Counted from the first letter of the stretch, positions 17,210 through 26,819 are shown. The stretch: 64,000 nucleotides of DNA from Vibrio sp. SCSIO 43135 (GCF_023716665.1 NZ_CP071860.1:1178001-1242000), one strand, 5' to 3'. Numbers and translations: made by a program. The notes: a model not told the origin generated them from the letters alone.

Positions 17210-18343
17210 TTAACGGCTCATTTGCCACAACCTAGCAACGTTTTCTGCTAAGTCAGCCATGTTAAAATCCGCTTCCTTAAATGCGTCTTCCACCGCCATA
17301 GGCCTTGGTACAGCTGAGAAAACGCTGTCGATACCGTGTTCGTACACCGCCTGATACCCAGCGCCAGTACAACCTGCCAATGCAATGACTGGAAGATTGT
17401 AATTCTTTGCCACTTTTGCGACTCCGACAGGAGTTTTACCAAAAATGGTTTGGCTATCGATTCGGCCTTCACCTGTGATAACCAAATCGGCATCCGCGAC
17501 TATGTTGGACAAGTTAACCGTATCGAGAACAATCTCGATGCCCGGCTTAAGTTGAGCATTCACAAAACCAAGCAGTGCAGCTCCCATGCCACCAGCAGCT
17601 CCAGCTCCAGGAATATTGAGTACCTCAACGCCTGTCGCTTGTTCGGTCTGTTCACCAAACACATGCAGTGCTTGATCAAGTAGCTCGATATCATCTTGAG
17701 TTGCACCTTTTTGAGGGCCAAACACCGCCGTTGCACCGCGCTCTCCGCACATCGGGTTGTCAACATCGCACGCCACCAAGATCTCGCAGTCTTTCAATCG
17801 AGCATCCAGCTTGCTGGTATCGATAGCCGCAAGCTTGGTTAGGCCGCCCCCGTTAAGCGTGATCGATTCACCATTTTGTTGAGTGAATGTTGCGCCCAAC
17901 GCCGCTAGCATGCCGACACCTGCATCGTTAGTCGCACTGCCCCCCAAACCGATGATGAGTCGACTCATCCCTTGGTCTAGAGCATGGCGGATCAACTCGC
18001 CCGTACCGTAGCTAGTAGTCATTTTAGGGTCACGGTGGTGAGCGGGCACATGGTGTAAACCACTCGCTGCAGCCATTTCAATCACCGCGGTTTTGTTATC
18101 ACCCAAGATACCGTAAAACGCTTCTACTGGTTTGTTCTCTGGGCCTTTTACCTGCACATGCACTAGTCGACCTTTGGTTGCATCGATAAGTGATTGAACA
18201 GTGCCTTCGCCACCATCCGCAACAGGGACTCTTACAAACTCAGCTGTTGGCCAAACACGTTGCATACCACTTTGGATGGCATCGCTAACTTGCTTGGCGG
18301 TTAAACTTTCTTTAAATGAATCAGGGGCGATAACAACTTTCAT
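17210..18343 (-). CDS. Glycerate kinase (GarK/GlxK type)
   Basis: A 377-aa enzyme starting MKVVIAPDSFKESLTAKQVSDAI, the near-invariant N-terminus of the glycerate kinase GarK/GlxK family, with DGGEGT near 44 and IGLGGSATNDAGVGM near 129. It phosphorylates D-glycerate to 2-phosphoglycerate. It lies 22 nt after the GntP permease gene, so uptake and phosphorylation are in one transcript that ends at 17149-17176. The CdaR-type regulator gene is just upstream. It can also finish the glyoxylate route started by gcl and glxR at 47-50.7 kb. Confidence 0.93.
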   Translation of the reverse strand: MKVVIAPDSFKESLTAKQVSDAIQSGMQRVWPTAEFVRVPVADGGEGTVQSLIDATKGRLVHVQVKGPENKPVEAFYGILGDNKTAVIEMAAASGLHHVPAHHRDPKMTTSYGTGELIRHALDQGMSRLIIGLGGSATNDAGVGMLAALGATFTQQNGESITLNGGGLTKLAAIDTSKLDARLKDCEILVACDVDNPMCGERGATAVFGPQKGATQDDIELLDQALHVFGEQTEQATGVEVLNIPGAGAAGGMGAALLGFVNAQLKPGIEIVLDTVNLSNIVADADLVITGEGRIDSQTIFGKTPVGVAKVAKNYNLPVIALAGCTGAGYQAVYEHGIDSVFSAVPRPMAVEDAFKEADFNMADLAENVARLWQMSR

Positions 18344-18365
18344 ATCTATTTCCTATTAATTCTAT

Positions 18366-19730
18366 TTACAGCAATACAAGGCTTAAGATGTAAACCAGCG
18401 CCATTGCTGTTACACCCTGAACAAGTGTCGCCATCGTTTGTGCACGATATGCTAAGCCTACCGACATGCGGCTGAACTGAGACACAACCCAGAAGAAGCT
18501 GTCGTTTGCGTGTGACACTGTCATCGCACCTGCACCAATCGCCATTACTGTTAGAACGCGGCCCATTTCAGAGTCTAGACCTAATTGACCCAACATTGGC
18601 GCAACTAGTGCAGAAGTCGTTACCAATGCTACCGTCGAAGAACCCTGAGCAGATTTCAGTGCTGCCGCTACGATGAATGGCATGAAGATACCGACACCCA
18701 GTGCTGATAACGTTGTACCTAAGTAATCACCCAGTGGTGTTGCTTTTAGAACCGCACCGAAAGCACCACCAGCACCAGTGATCAGCAGAATTGGGGCTGC
18801 AGCAGTAATGCCTTGGCTGATTCGCTCACCAAACTCTTCAACTTTGTTGTCGCCTTTAAGCAAGCGAACAGACAGGAACAAACCAATGATCAATGCAGTA
18901 AGTGGCTGACCTAGGAAAGACAGAATCTCGAATAGTGTTCCATCGCCAAGCGGAAGGCTTGGGAATTTTGCAATTGAGCCGAAACAGATCAGTAAGATTG
19001 GCACGAAGATAGGCGCAAATGCTTGGCTTGCCGTTGGTAGCTCACCATAAGACGCTTTCAGCTCTTTCCAGTCTTGCTTCGCTTCTTGCATTTTGCCGTC
19101 TTTCTGCTCTTCGCCGTCTGGTTCAACGTCTTTAAAGCGGTTCGCCCACAACATACCTGCAATCGCTGCTGTAGCGGCAACGAACACACCCACGCCAATG
19201 ACAAGGCCAAGGTTAGATTCCAAGCCTAAGTTACCTGCTGCCGCAATTGGGCCCGGTGTTGGTGGAACGAAGGTATGAGTCGCGTATAGGCCAGTCGCTA
19301 ATGCCACACTCATTGCAACGCTTGACGTTTTCAAACGGTTCGCCAGAGATTCTTTTAACGAGTTTAGGATTACGAAGCCAGAGTCACAGAACACCGGTAC
19401 AGAAACGATGTAACCAATGATGCTCATTGTTAGAGTTGGGAATCGCTCACCCAGTACCTTGATGACGGTGTCCGCCATGGTGATAGCAGCGCCGCTCTTT
19501 TCTATGATCACACCAATGATAGTACCTAGTACAATCACAAGGCCGATGTAACCGAGAATGCCACCAAAGCCTGATGCGATGGTTTTAGCAATGCTGTCTG
19601 CAGGTAGGCCATACGCAAATGCCGCTAGGAAAGCAGCGACGATCAAGGCCAAGAAAGGATGTAACTTAAATTTGGTGGTTGCGAGGACGATAAAAGCTAT
19701 CACCCCCAGCAGTATTAGAATAAGACTCAT
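18366..19730 (-). CDS. GntP-family permease (gluconate/glycerate:H+ symporter)
   Basis: A 454-aa inner-membrane protein with about 12-14 hydrophobic segments. Family motifs are SGFGGILGYIGLVIVLGTIIG near 52-72, VPVFCDSGFVIL near 110, THTFVPPTPGPIAAA near 152, and SHANDSFFWVVSQFSRM near 405. GntP permeases import sugar acids; with glycerate kinase next to it, the likely substrate is D-glycerate. CGGAG precedes the ATG. A long-range inverted repeat (19842-19891) lies upstream. Confidence 0.92.
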   Translation of the reverse strand: MSLILILLGVIAFIVLATTKFKLHPFLALIVAAFLAAFAYGLPADSIAKTIASGFGGILGYIGLVIVLGTIIGVIIEKSGAAITMADTVIKVLGERFPTLTMSIIGYIVSVPVFCDSGFVILNSLKESLANRLKTSSVAMSVALATGLYATHTFVPPTPGPIAAAGNLGLESNLGLVIGVGVFVAATAAIAGMLWANRFKDVEPDGEEQKDGKMQEAKQDWKELKASYGELPTASQAFAPIFVPILLICFGSIAKFPSLPLGDGTLFEILSFLGQPLTALIIGLFLSVRLLKGDNKVEEFGERISQGITAAAPILLITGAGGAFGAVLKATPLGDYLGTTLSALGVGIFMPFIVAAALKSAQGSSTVALVTTSALVAPMLGQLGLDSEMGRVLTVMAIGAGAMTVSHANDSFFWVVSQFSRMSVGLAYRAQTMATLVQGVTAMALVYILSLVLL

Positions 19731-19841
19731 GATAACTCCGTTTATTATACTGTTCGCTCTTAGCCTGCCTGTTCATGGCAAATGTTAAGAGGTCTGTAGG
19801 GACGGCGTTATTATTCAGTGAACGTGGTGTTATTCCTTTAG

Positions 19842-19891
19842 GCAAGTTGACAAATATTGGTGCTGAGACGGCCTTAAATTTGTCAACTTGC
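19842..19891. promoter_or_regulatory. Long-spaced perfect inverted repeat, candidate CdaR operator
   Basis: GCAAGTTGACAAAT (19842-19855) and ATTTGTCAACTTGC (19878-19891) are perfect 14-bp inverted copies with 22 nt between them. The dyad lies in the 179-bp gap between cdaR and the gntP-like gene, 112-161 nt upstream of the permease start. The loop is too long for a terminator, and the 36-bp centre spacing puts both arms on about the same DNA face. Confidence 0.5.
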
Positions 19892-19909
19892 ACAATTTTA
19901 TGGTTTTAG

Positions 19910-21052
19910 TTAGATACATTTAAGCGCCAAATAGAGTTGCATTTTATGGTCTAACTTATTGATTTCCAAACCAGTAAACTCATTTATTTTATCCAACCGA
20001 TAACGTAGGGTGTTACGGTGAATATGTATTGCCGCACAAGTTTGAGCAAGGTCGCAATCTTGTTCAAAAAATGCTTCTAACGTTTTCAATAGCACTCCTT
20101 TCGGGTCGTGTTCGATCAATTTCACCAGTGGCTGCTTAATTTGGTCAGTTCGCCACACATCTTGTTTGAGTGAGCTTAGCAACAAAGAAAGCTTCTGCTC
20201 TTGGTAAAAGAGAATGGACTCACCACTTCCTTGGCAGCACGCGAGCGTTGCCTGTGCGGTTTCGTAAGAGCGCGCTAAGCCCGACAGCCCTTCAAAGTAA
20301 TCACCCAACGCTATCTGAATCGAGAACTCACCTGCTTGTTTTACCCTTTGCAAAAGCTTAGTAACTCGCCTTTTTTCTTCCGACTTACACCAAGATTGCT
20401 CGTTCAGCGTCACTGGCTTGAGTACCACAATTTCGTTCATTGATACTGATACTATGCCGACGATGTTGTCTCGCTCTGGGTACTCCAGCAAGTGAACCAT
20501 CTTCTGCAAGTGTTCTAGCGTTAGGGTTTGCCCTGTTTTTGGGATCACCTTAATCACTGCCGCGATGCGTGGTTGAGCCAAATCGAGGTTGAGCCGCTCC
20601 GCGATAGAAAGCAGCTGATTGTCACTCAGCGTCGAACCTTGAATTAGCTGTAGAAGAAGTTCTTCACGGTGGCGCTTGTCCCACTGAATTTGAGCCATCA
20701 ACGCGGCTTGCTCAACGATCAGCTCGGCAGTCATCTTCATTAACTCACCGAATCGGCGCACCTCTTCTGGTTCACCAGAAATCCCCACCACACCAATCAC
20801 TGATTCCTGATAGACAATAGGCAGATTAACGCCCTCTTTTACTCCAATCAGAGTGCTGGCGACGGTCTTATTGATTTCAATAATGCGGTTATCGTGAATC
20901 GCCAATAACGCACCTTCATGGGTTCGATGTAAGCGAGAAGAATCACTGGACCCGATGATCTGGCCATTTTCATCCATCACGTTCACTGGGTATTGAATGA
21001 TCTTAGTGGCGCGTTCAACGATTTGCTTCGCGATGAGGTTGTTGAGCTGCAT
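19910..21052 (-). CDS. cdaR: CdaR/SdaR-type sugar-diacid transcriptional regulator
   Basis: A 380-aa regulator. The N-terminal sugar-diacid recognition domain begins MQLNNLIAKQIVERATKII and includes NVMDENGQIIGSSDSSR near 23-40 and VVGISGEPEEVRRFG near 107. The C-terminal PucR-type helix-turn-helix is AQTCAAIHIHRNTLRYRLDKI near 335-355. E. coli CdaR activates glucarate/galactarate/glycerate genes in response to glycerate or diacids. AAGGA is 8 nt before the ATG. It lies directly upstream of the permease and glycerate kinase genes, which it should activate. Confidence 0.92.
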   Translation of the reverse strand: MQLNNLIAKQIVERATKIIQYPVNVMDENGQIIGSSDSSRLHRTHEGALLAIHDNRIIEINKTVASTLIGVKEGVNLPIVYQESVIGVVGISGEPEEVRRFGELMKMTAELIVEQAALMAQIQWDKRHREELLLQLIQGSTLSDNQLLSIAERLNLDLAQPRIAAVIKVIPKTGQTLTLEHLQKMVHLLEYPERDNIVGIVSVSMNEIVVLKPVTLNEQSWCKSEEKRRVTKLLQRVKQAGEFSIQIALGDYFEGLSGLARSYETAQATLACCQGSGESILFYQEQKLSLLLSSLKQDVWRTDQIKQPLVKLIEHDPKGVLLKTLEAFFEQDCDLAQTCAAIHIHRNTLRYRLDKINEFTGLEINKLDHKMQLYLALKCI

Positions 21053-21357
21053 TAGCTAGTCCTTTACTACTCACTGAGGTGTTGGAACTCGGGTAAGTTC
21101 CCAATCCGGCAATTAGCAGCAGAATATACACCTAACCACCATCAATTGCGTAGACCGAGTCGATGCATTTTAACTTGCAAGCTCATTCTCAAACTGACAT
21201 TTCCTCGTTATCAAATGAGCGCCCCCTTCTAACTCTATGATACTTAAGGGATGGATTTCGCTCTCTACTGTGGTTCAAATGTTGCTTTAGTGGTTCTAAT
21301 TAACCCTTCGCCCCAATATGCACTTAGGTATTGGAGCACTAGGTATAGGAGTATTCC
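21053..21357. other. 305-bp intergenic region between cdaR and a methyltransferase gene
   Basis: Divergent promoter region. It contains TAACTTGCAAG at 21171-21181, which repeats the AACTTGC core of the long inverted repeat downstream of cdaR and may be an autoregulatory half-site. No ORF or terminator is seen. Confidence 0.4.
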
Positions 21358-22098
21358 ATGTTTGCATCACTGCGATTGTTAGAGCCTAGCCAAATTGAAC
21401 GAGACAACATCGACTATATCGACAGCGACATGTTTAAACTGGTGGCCAACACCATTGAAAAGCACTTCGTAACCGACGAAACGTTACGCATGCTCGATGT
21501 AGGTGGCGGAAGCGGCTACTTTGCCGACAAACTACTTCATCGCTTTGCTAAGTCACAGGTTACGGTACTCGACCCTGCACTTTCAGTACTCAAACAAAAT
21601 CGTCCAAACCCGAGAAAACACTTACTGCACAAAACCTTCCAAAGCCTCGATACCTTTCCTGAACAAGATCTGATTCACTTTAACTGGACACTGCAACATT
21701 TGGTCAGTAACAGTTATGAAGAATCGTGCGAACTGCAGCTAGACAGTTTACGCAGAGCGTACCGATTGCTCAGGCCTGGAGGTGTTGTCGCTATATTTGA
21801 GAACTGCTATGAGGGACAACCTGTCAGTAATCTACCGGGCCAAATCATCTACGAGTTTACCGCTTCCAAAACACTCGCTCCCCTTGCCAAAATGCTGGGC
21901 GCGAATACCGCTGGAGTGGGTGTCGGCTTTCACTCTGAAATGGCTTGGCGACAAATGCTCACTTTGGCAGGCTTTCCACGTATCGTTTCCAGTGATTGCT
22001 ACTACTATGGCGAAATGCCTAGGTGGATGAAGTTCGCGCTACGGCTTAAGCAGCAAAAAGTCACCTTTATCGTCGCTCAGAAGCCACTTACCTGTTAA
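21358..22098 (+). CDS. Class I SAM-dependent methyltransferase
   Basis: A 246-aa cytoplasmic protein with a Rossmann-type methyltransferase core. Motif I is MLDVGGGSGYFADKL (about 44-58). The acidic strand 2 is VTVLDPALSV near 70, motif IV is DLIHFNWTLQHL near 100, and RLLRPGGVVAIFEN near 140 is the post-motif strand. The acceptor is unknown; small-molecule methyltransferases of the UbiE-like group look most similar. TAGGAG precedes the ATG. Transcribed alone, it converges on the puuD operon terminator. Confidence 0.85.
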   Translation: MFASLRLLEPSQIERDNIDYIDSDMFKLVANTIEKHFVTDETLRMLDVGGGSGYFADKLLHRFAKSQVTVLDPALSVLKQNRPNPRKHLLHKTFQSLDTFPEQDLIHFNWTLQHLVSNSYEESCELQLDSLRRAYRLLRPGGVVAIFENCYEGQPVSNLPGQIIYEFTASKTLAPLAKMLGANTAGVGVGFHSEMAWRQMLTLAGFPRIVSSDCYYYGEMPRWMKFALRLKQQKVTFIVAQKPLTC

Positions 22099-22137
22099 GC
22101 AACGCGGTAACATGAGTCTGCGCCTAAACGCAAAAAA

Positions 22138-22158
22138 CCCCGGAACAGGGGCCGGGGG
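22138..22158 (-). terminator. Rho-independent terminator of the urate/allantoin operon
   Basis: CCCCGG pairs with CCGGGG around an 8-nt loop; on the minus strand it runs straight into TTTTTTG. It lies 156 nt past the puuD stop and just after the convergent methyltransferase gene. Confidence 0.7.
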
Positions 22159-22313
22159 AGCATTACGCTAGTTTTGCATTGGATTCACTGCATTCAGCAA
22201 TGCTTAAAATCGAGAGATTGTTGCAGCGATAGCGCGATTTGAGGACTCGTGAAATCGCTGCAACTTGCTTACCTTGAAATTGGAGTCAGGCAAGCAAGCC
22301 GTGTTGCAAGGGC

Positions 22314-23591
22314 CTACTGGATAACGGCGCCTTGCTCGACCCAAGTACCGATAAGCGTGCGCTCTTCATCGGTCATTTGAGTTAGGTTACCTAAAGGCAT
22401 CACTTTAGTTGTTACTGTTTGAGCAACAATCCTAGGCACATTGGCCTTGATTTCTTCAGGTGTATCCAGAATCACGCCAGCTGGTGCTGCAGCAAAGGCC
22501 GCGTGCGTTGGCGTTGCTGAGTGACATACCGAGCAGCGCTCTTGAATCACATCATTGATCTTCTGGAATGGAATCATGCTCGTGTCAGCGTGTGCTTCTT
22601 GAGCTGGTGCCGATGCAACTTCAGACGTCGCCGAATCGGCTGCAGGTTGTACTTGCTCTACCACTGGCTTCGCTGCAACCGGTGCCATTGATTTCTTCGC
22701 ATACGGTGATGTTACGAATGCCAAGGTGATCATACCAAGTGCTGCAACAGGAATAGTCCACGCAAACTTGTTGCTGCCGTGGCGAGTATTGAAGTAGTGG
22801 CGAACCAAAATACTGAATACTGCTAGGCCAGCAAGAATCAACCAGTTGTACTCCGACCCGTAAGTGCTTGGGAAGTGGTTACTGATCATAATGAACAGCA
22901 CTGGCAACGTTAGGTAGTTGTTGTGACGTGAACGCAGCAGACCTTTCGCTGGTAACGCTGGATCAGGTTCGCGGTTTTCTTCAATTGCACTCACAAGGTT
23001 ACGCTGTGCTGGCATGATAACGCGGAATACGTTACCCACCATGATAGTACCGATGATCGCACCAACGTGAATGTATGCGCCGCGGCCACTGAATACTTGA
23101 GCCAAACCGTAAGCTGCGCCTACTAGGCCAACGAATAGCACGATACCAAGTAGCAGAGGCGTTTTACCCAACGGTGAATCACATAGGAAATCGTAGATAA
23201 ACCAACCTGCAACAAGCGAACCGATACCGATAGCAATAGCGGTTGACGCATCTAGGCCAGAACCTGGTGCAATTAGGTAGATTTCAGCATTTAGGTAGTA
23301 CACCACACCTAGTAGCAGCACACCCGTGATCCACGTAAAGTACGCTTCCCACTTGAACCAGTGCAGGTGCTCTGGCATTTCTGGCGGTGCCAGTTTGTAC
23401 TTCTCTAGGTGGTAGATACCACCACCGTGAATTGCCCATAAATCACCGGACAAGCCAGTTTTAGGGTTAACTCGATTAAGGTTGTTTTCCAACCATACAA
23501 AATAGAAGGATGCGCCAATCCATGCGATACCTACTATCATGTGAACCCAGCGAATTGCTAAGTTCAGCCATTCAGTCATATGTGGATCCAT
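22314..23591 (-). CDS. puuD: Urate hydroxylase PuuD (membrane urate oxidase with cytochrome c domain)
   Basis: A 425-aa protein. ATG 23591 has AGGAG 7 nt upstream and is preferred to the longer ORF start. The N-terminal part has about eight membrane helices starting with LAIRWVHMIVGIAWIGASFYFVWLENNL, as in PuuD. After a Pro/Ala-rich linker (about 300-330) a cytochrome c domain carries CSVCH near residue 355 with a distal MPLGNLT Met. PuuD oxidises urate to 5-hydroxyisourate and passes electrons to the respiratory chain. It is last in the puuE-uraD-alc-allA-puuD run, 14 nt after allA. Confidence 0.93.
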   Translation of the reverse strand: MDPHMTEWLNLAIRWVHMIVGIAWIGASFYFVWLENNLNRVNPKTGLSGDLWAIHGGGIYHLEKYKLAPPEMPEHLHWFKWEAYFTWITGVLLLGVVYYLNAEIYLIAPGSGLDASTAIAIGIGSLVAGWFIYDFLCDSPLGKTPLLLGIVLFVGLVGAAYGLAQVFSGRGAYIHVGAIIGTIMVGNVFRVIMPAQRNLVSAIEENREPDPALPAKGLLRSRHNNYLTLPVLFIMISNHFPSTYGSEYNWLILAGLAVFSILVRHYFNTRHGSNKFAWTIPVAALGMITLAFVTSPYAKKSMAPVAAKPVVEQVQPAADSATSEVASAPAQEAHADTSMIPFQKINDVIQERCSVCHSATPTHAAFAAAPAGVILDTPEEIKANVPRIVAQTVTTKVMPLGNLTQMTDEERTLIGTWVEQGAVIQ

Positions 23592-23605
23592 AATATACTC
23601 CTGTA

Positions 23606-24184
23606 TCACAACGCCGCTTCAGCGCGTTGCTCTTCATCCTTGTTTGTTGCTGCATCAACATGGCTGCTTGGGATGTCTTCCAAGTGCAGCGATACTCGAT
23701 CAGTGTCGAAATAGACTTCATCACAGTTATGTCCCTCGCCTGCGCGGTCTACAATCAAGAACTTATCTTGATCGGTCAGCGCAAGAACCGGGTGGTGCCA
23801 CACCCCTTTGTGGTAGTTCACACCTTGCTTACCGTTGCTTAAAAAAGCACGGCAGTCAGCCAGTGATGGGTTGTCTCCTTTTGGTGCAACAACAATCAAA
23901 TAAGGTTGTCCAAGCAATGGAACGAACGCTTGTGAACCCAGTGGATGCCTTTCCAGCATCTTGATCGTCAGTGGGTATTCCAGCGGTGTGGCTTGGAAAA
24001 TACTGATGATCGCGTTTCCACCTTGCTCTTCCACATCGGCCTCAGCCAGTTTGTGGTAGCGTCTTGTCGAACCATTGTTGATCATAAAGTAGTCACTGTT
24101 TTCTACTTCAATCACATCACCAAACTCAGCGAAAGCTTGCTTGGTAAGTGGTTCTATTACTAATTTGCGAATTCCATTGCTCAT
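23606..24184 (-). CDS. allA: Ureidoglycolate lyase
   Basis: A 192-aa cupin-like enzyme starting SNGIRKLVIEPLTKQAFAEFGDVIEV. Conserved features are STRRYHKLAEADV near 35, FVPLLGQPYLIVVAP near 87, and GVNYHKGVWHHPVLAL near 118, where the histidines form the family's active site. It splits ureidoglycolate into glyoxylate and urea. GAGGG precedes the ATG. It lies 18 nt after alc and 14 nt before puuD in one transcript. The C-terminal tail is longer and more acidic than in E. coli AllA. Confidence 0.92.
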   Translation of the reverse strand: MSNGIRKLVIEPLTKQAFAEFGDVIEVENSDYFMINNGSTRRYHKLAEADVEEQGGNAIISIFQATPLEYPLTIKMLERHPLGSQAFVPLLGQPYLIVVAPKGDNPSLADCRAFLSNGKQGVNYHKGVWHHPVLALTDQDKFLIVDRAGEGHNCDEVYFDTDRVSLHLEDIPSSHVDAATNKDEEQRAEAAL

Positions 24185-24202
24185 CGTCGTTCCCTCTTCG
24201 TA

Positions 24203-25189
24203 TTAATCAGCTTTTGTGCCGAATAAACGTAAGCGGCTGATACCACCATCTGGGAAGATATTCAGACGAACGTGCGTGATTGCACCTAGGTCTTCCACTT
24301 CAGAGATGAACTCATGAATGTCGTGCGCTTTCAGCTTCTGTGCTGGAAGCAGTTCACGCCAGAACAAGCTTTGTGTTGCGACTTGGTCATCAGTACCGCC
24401 CTTAACGTAAGCCGCTTGAATTGAGCAACTGTCTGGGAAGTTACCTTTAAAGTGAGCCGTATCGACAACAACGCGATCCACTTTACCCGCGTGACCTAGC
24501 GCCACGATAACCCAGTCGTTACCTGGAGTACGACGACGTGCTGTTTCCCAACCGTCACCCATGTTCTCACCGCGGCCAGGGCCAAGGATGTTTGATTTGT
24601 TACCGTAGTGCTCATCACTACATGCTAGTGCGCGACCACCGTTCTCAACTGCCGCAAGATCGACTTGTTGCAATGCGTCCATGCTGTCCCAATCAACACT
24701 TGGGCGACCATAAACACGTAGACGAGCAACACCGCCATCTGGGTAAATGTTGAGGCGAACGTGTGTGTACACTTTGTCGCTGTCGATTTCACTTAGGTGA
24801 TGCTTGTCGCCTTCTAGGCTCGTCGATGGAATGATTTCTTCCCATTCTGTTGAGTCTGTTGGCGCGCCTTCTGGGCTGTAACATGCATCTAGAGAAGCAG
24901 ATGGCGGGAAGTTACCAGTAAAGAATGAAGTATCGATATCTACACCAGCAATTACGCCAGCTAAGCCTAGTTTAACGATACAGTAGTCGTAACCTTCACC
25001 ACGCTTACGGCGGCTTTCCCAACCGTCCATCCACTTACCGTTATCATCGTATAGATCATCTTTCCATACTGGCGCTTCACGGCGAAGTAGACGGCTTTTA
25101 TCAGCGAAGAAGTCATCTGTTGCGAATAGCGCTTCAGCGCCTAGTTTTTCATCAGCGAGGTTTACGTATTGTTCAAAATCTAAGGACAT
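24203..25189 (-). CDS. alc: Allantoicase
   Basis: A 328-aa enzyme made of two similar jelly-roll repeats: GWESRRKRGEGYDYCIVKLG with VRLNIYPDGGVARLRVYG, and GWETARRRTPGNDWVIVALG with VRLNIFPDGGISRLRLFG. It hydrolyses allantoate to ureidoglycolate and urea. The start at 25189 (MSLDFEQYVNLADEK) has GGATAGG 9 nt upstream; in-frame ATG at 25198 touches it. The product is used by AllA, 18 nt downstream. A 173-nt gap separates it from uraD, so it may have a promoter of its own. Confidence 0.94.
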   Translation of the reverse strand: MSLDFEQYVNLADEKLGAEALFATDDFFADKSRLLRREAPVWKDDLYDDNGKWMDGWESRRKRGEGYDYCIVKLGLAGVIAGVDIDTSFFTGNFPPSASLDACYSPEGAPTDSTEWEEIIPSTSLEGDKHHLSEIDSDKVYTHVRLNIYPDGGVARLRVYGRPSVDWDSMDALQQVDLAAVENGGRALACSDEHYGNKSNILGPGRGENMGDGWETARRRTPGNDWVIVALGHAGKVDRVVVDTAHFKGNFPDSCSIQAAYVKGGTDDQVATQSLFWRELLPAQKLKAHDIHEFISEVEDLGAITHVRLNIFPDGGISRLRLFGTKAD

Positions 25190-25362
25190 TGCTGTCATCC
25201 TATCCAATTAATCAATTAATAATAAAATGAGTACCGACGTGCTGTTCTTTTGCTGTTTACTGTGTTTCAACGCTCTTGTTTTCGTATCAGTAGCGTTGGC
25301 AGTAAACCGAGGCTTGTGCACGCGCTCGACATACTTTTCCGAAATAGTTGCCGTTTCTCGAC

Positions 25363-25878
25363 TTACATATCTCGGAGACGGAATAAAGCGATCTTGTTGA
25401 TCTCTTTAATCGCTGTAGCAAACTCAGTTTCACTATCATTGCCTAATCGCATCTCGAACGATTCAAGAATTTGGTAACGATTGGCCCCTTTAACAGCCAT
25501 GATAAAGGGAAAGTTGAAGCGACTTTTGTAGCTGTTGTTATAAGTGGTAAATTTCGCGAACTCTTCTTCACTACATTGATCAATGCCCGCGCCCGCTTGC
25601 TCGGAAGTTGATGCTGCAGTCAGTTCACCGTTAATGGCTGCTCGGCCGGCTAAATCCGGGTGAGCATTGATAAGTGCTAACTGTTTTTCTTGGTTAGCAT
25701 TAAGCAGAGTCGACGCCATTTTTAGATGTAGATTTTCAATGTGGTCATCTTCTGCGTTTAAGCCTTCTTCGAACACAGCTTCTGCTACCCATGGGCTGTG
25801 TTCATACACGTCTGCAAAGTGAGCAACGAATTCGCCACGACTCATCTCGGTTGGTTTACAAAATCTAAATTGAGTCAT
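25363..25878 (-). CDS. uraD: OHCU decarboxylase (2-oxo-4-hydroxy-4-carboxy-5-ureidoimidazoline decarboxylase)
   Basis: A 171-aa all-helical enzyme. The active-site His is in NAHPDLAGRA (about 72-81), and the conserved FNFPFIMAVKG segment near 130 matches UraD. It makes S-(+)-allantoin from OHCU, the product of UraH. It starts 2 nt after the puuE stop, which argues for one transcript. Its partner uraH is encoded in the opposite direction across the shared promoter region. Confidence 0.93.
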   Translation of the reverse strand: MTQFRFCKPTEMSRGEFVAHFADVYEHSPWVAEAVFEEGLNAEDDHIENLHLKMASTLLNANQEKQLALINAHPDLAGRAAINGELTAASTSEQAGAGIDQCSEEEFAKFTTYNNSYKSRFNFPFIMAVKGANRYQILESFEMRLGNDSETEFATAIKEINKIALFRLRDM

Positions 25879-25880
25879 GC

Positions 25881-26819
25881 TTATGCTCCCTGCTTCGTGT
25901 TAGTTGATTCTTCTTTATAAGGATGGTTTTCGTGCCAGTGCTTGGCAATGTCGATGCGGCGACACAGCCACACATCATCATGCTGTTTTACGTAATCTAG
26001 GAATCGGCGTAGTGATGCGATTCGGCCTGGCTTACCAATAAGGCGACAGTGCAATCCGACCGACATCATTTTCGGTGCGGTTTCACCCTCTGCGTATAAG
26101 GTATCGAACGTGTCTTTCAGGTATTGGAAGAACTGTTCACCTGAGTTGAAACCTTGAGCGGTTGCAAAGCGCATGTCGTTAACATCTAGCGTGTACGGAA
26201 TCACCAACTGAGGTTTACCCGTTTCAGTGTGCCAGTATGGTAGGTCATCGTCGTACGCATCTGAGTCGTAAAGGAAACCACCTTCTTCTGCCACAATGCG
26301 GCGAGTATTTGGACCAGTACGGCCTGTATACCAACCTAATGGGCGCTCACCTGTTACCTGTTTGATGATTTCGATCGCTTTGTACATGTGATCGCGCTCT
26401 TGCGATTCGTCCATGTATTGATAATCGATCCAACGGTAACCGTGGCTACAAATTTCGTGGCCCGCTTCCGCCATCGCTTGCGCAACTTCAGGGTAACGCT
26501 CTACCGCCATTGCTACTGCAAAGATGGTAAGAGGAATATCGTACTCCTCGAACAAACGCAGAATTCGCCATACACCAGCTCGGCTGCCGTATTCGTAGAT
26601 GGATTCCATGCTGATATGGCGTTCGCCTTTGATTGGCTGCGCAGCTGGGATCTCTGATAGGAATGCTTCTGACTCATCATCGCCATGTAACAAGCAACGC
26701 TCTCCACCTTCTTCATAGTTCAATACGAAAGAGACGGCGACCTTTGCATTGTTCGGCCACTTCGGATGAGGAGGATTTGGCCCATACCCGACAAGATTTC
26801 TTGAATAATCCTTATTCAT
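25881..26819 (-). CDS. puuE: Allantoinase PuuE (polysaccharide-deacetylase fold)
   Basis: A 312-aa enzyme. The ATG at 26819 has AAGGAG 7 nt upstream and gives MNKDYSRNLVGYGPNPPHPKWP, the typical PuuE N-terminus. Further motifs are VSFVLNYEEGGERC near 32, EICSHGYRWIDYQ near 135, and GWYTGRTGPNTRR near 170. This is the metal-light deacetylase-like allantoinase, not the amidohydrolase AllB type. It opens allantoin to allantoate. It is first in its operon; an ATTGTATACAAT palindrome lies 70 nt upstream. Confidence 0.94.
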   Translation of the reverse strand: MNKDYSRNLVGYGPNPPHPKWPNNAKVAVSFVLNYEEGGERCLLHGDDESEAFLSEIPAAQPIKGERHISMESIYEYGSRAGVWRILRLFEEYDIPLTIFAVAMAVERYPEVAQAMAEAGHEICSHGYRWIDYQYMDESQERDHMYKAIEIIKQVTGERPLGWYTGRTGPNTRRIVAEEGGFLYDSDAYDDDLPYWHTETGKPQLVIPYTLDVNDMRFATAQGFNSGEQFFQYLKDTFDTLYAEGETAPKMMSVGLHCRLIGKPGRIASLRRFLDYVKQHDDVWLCRRIDIAKHWHENHPYKEESTNTKQGA

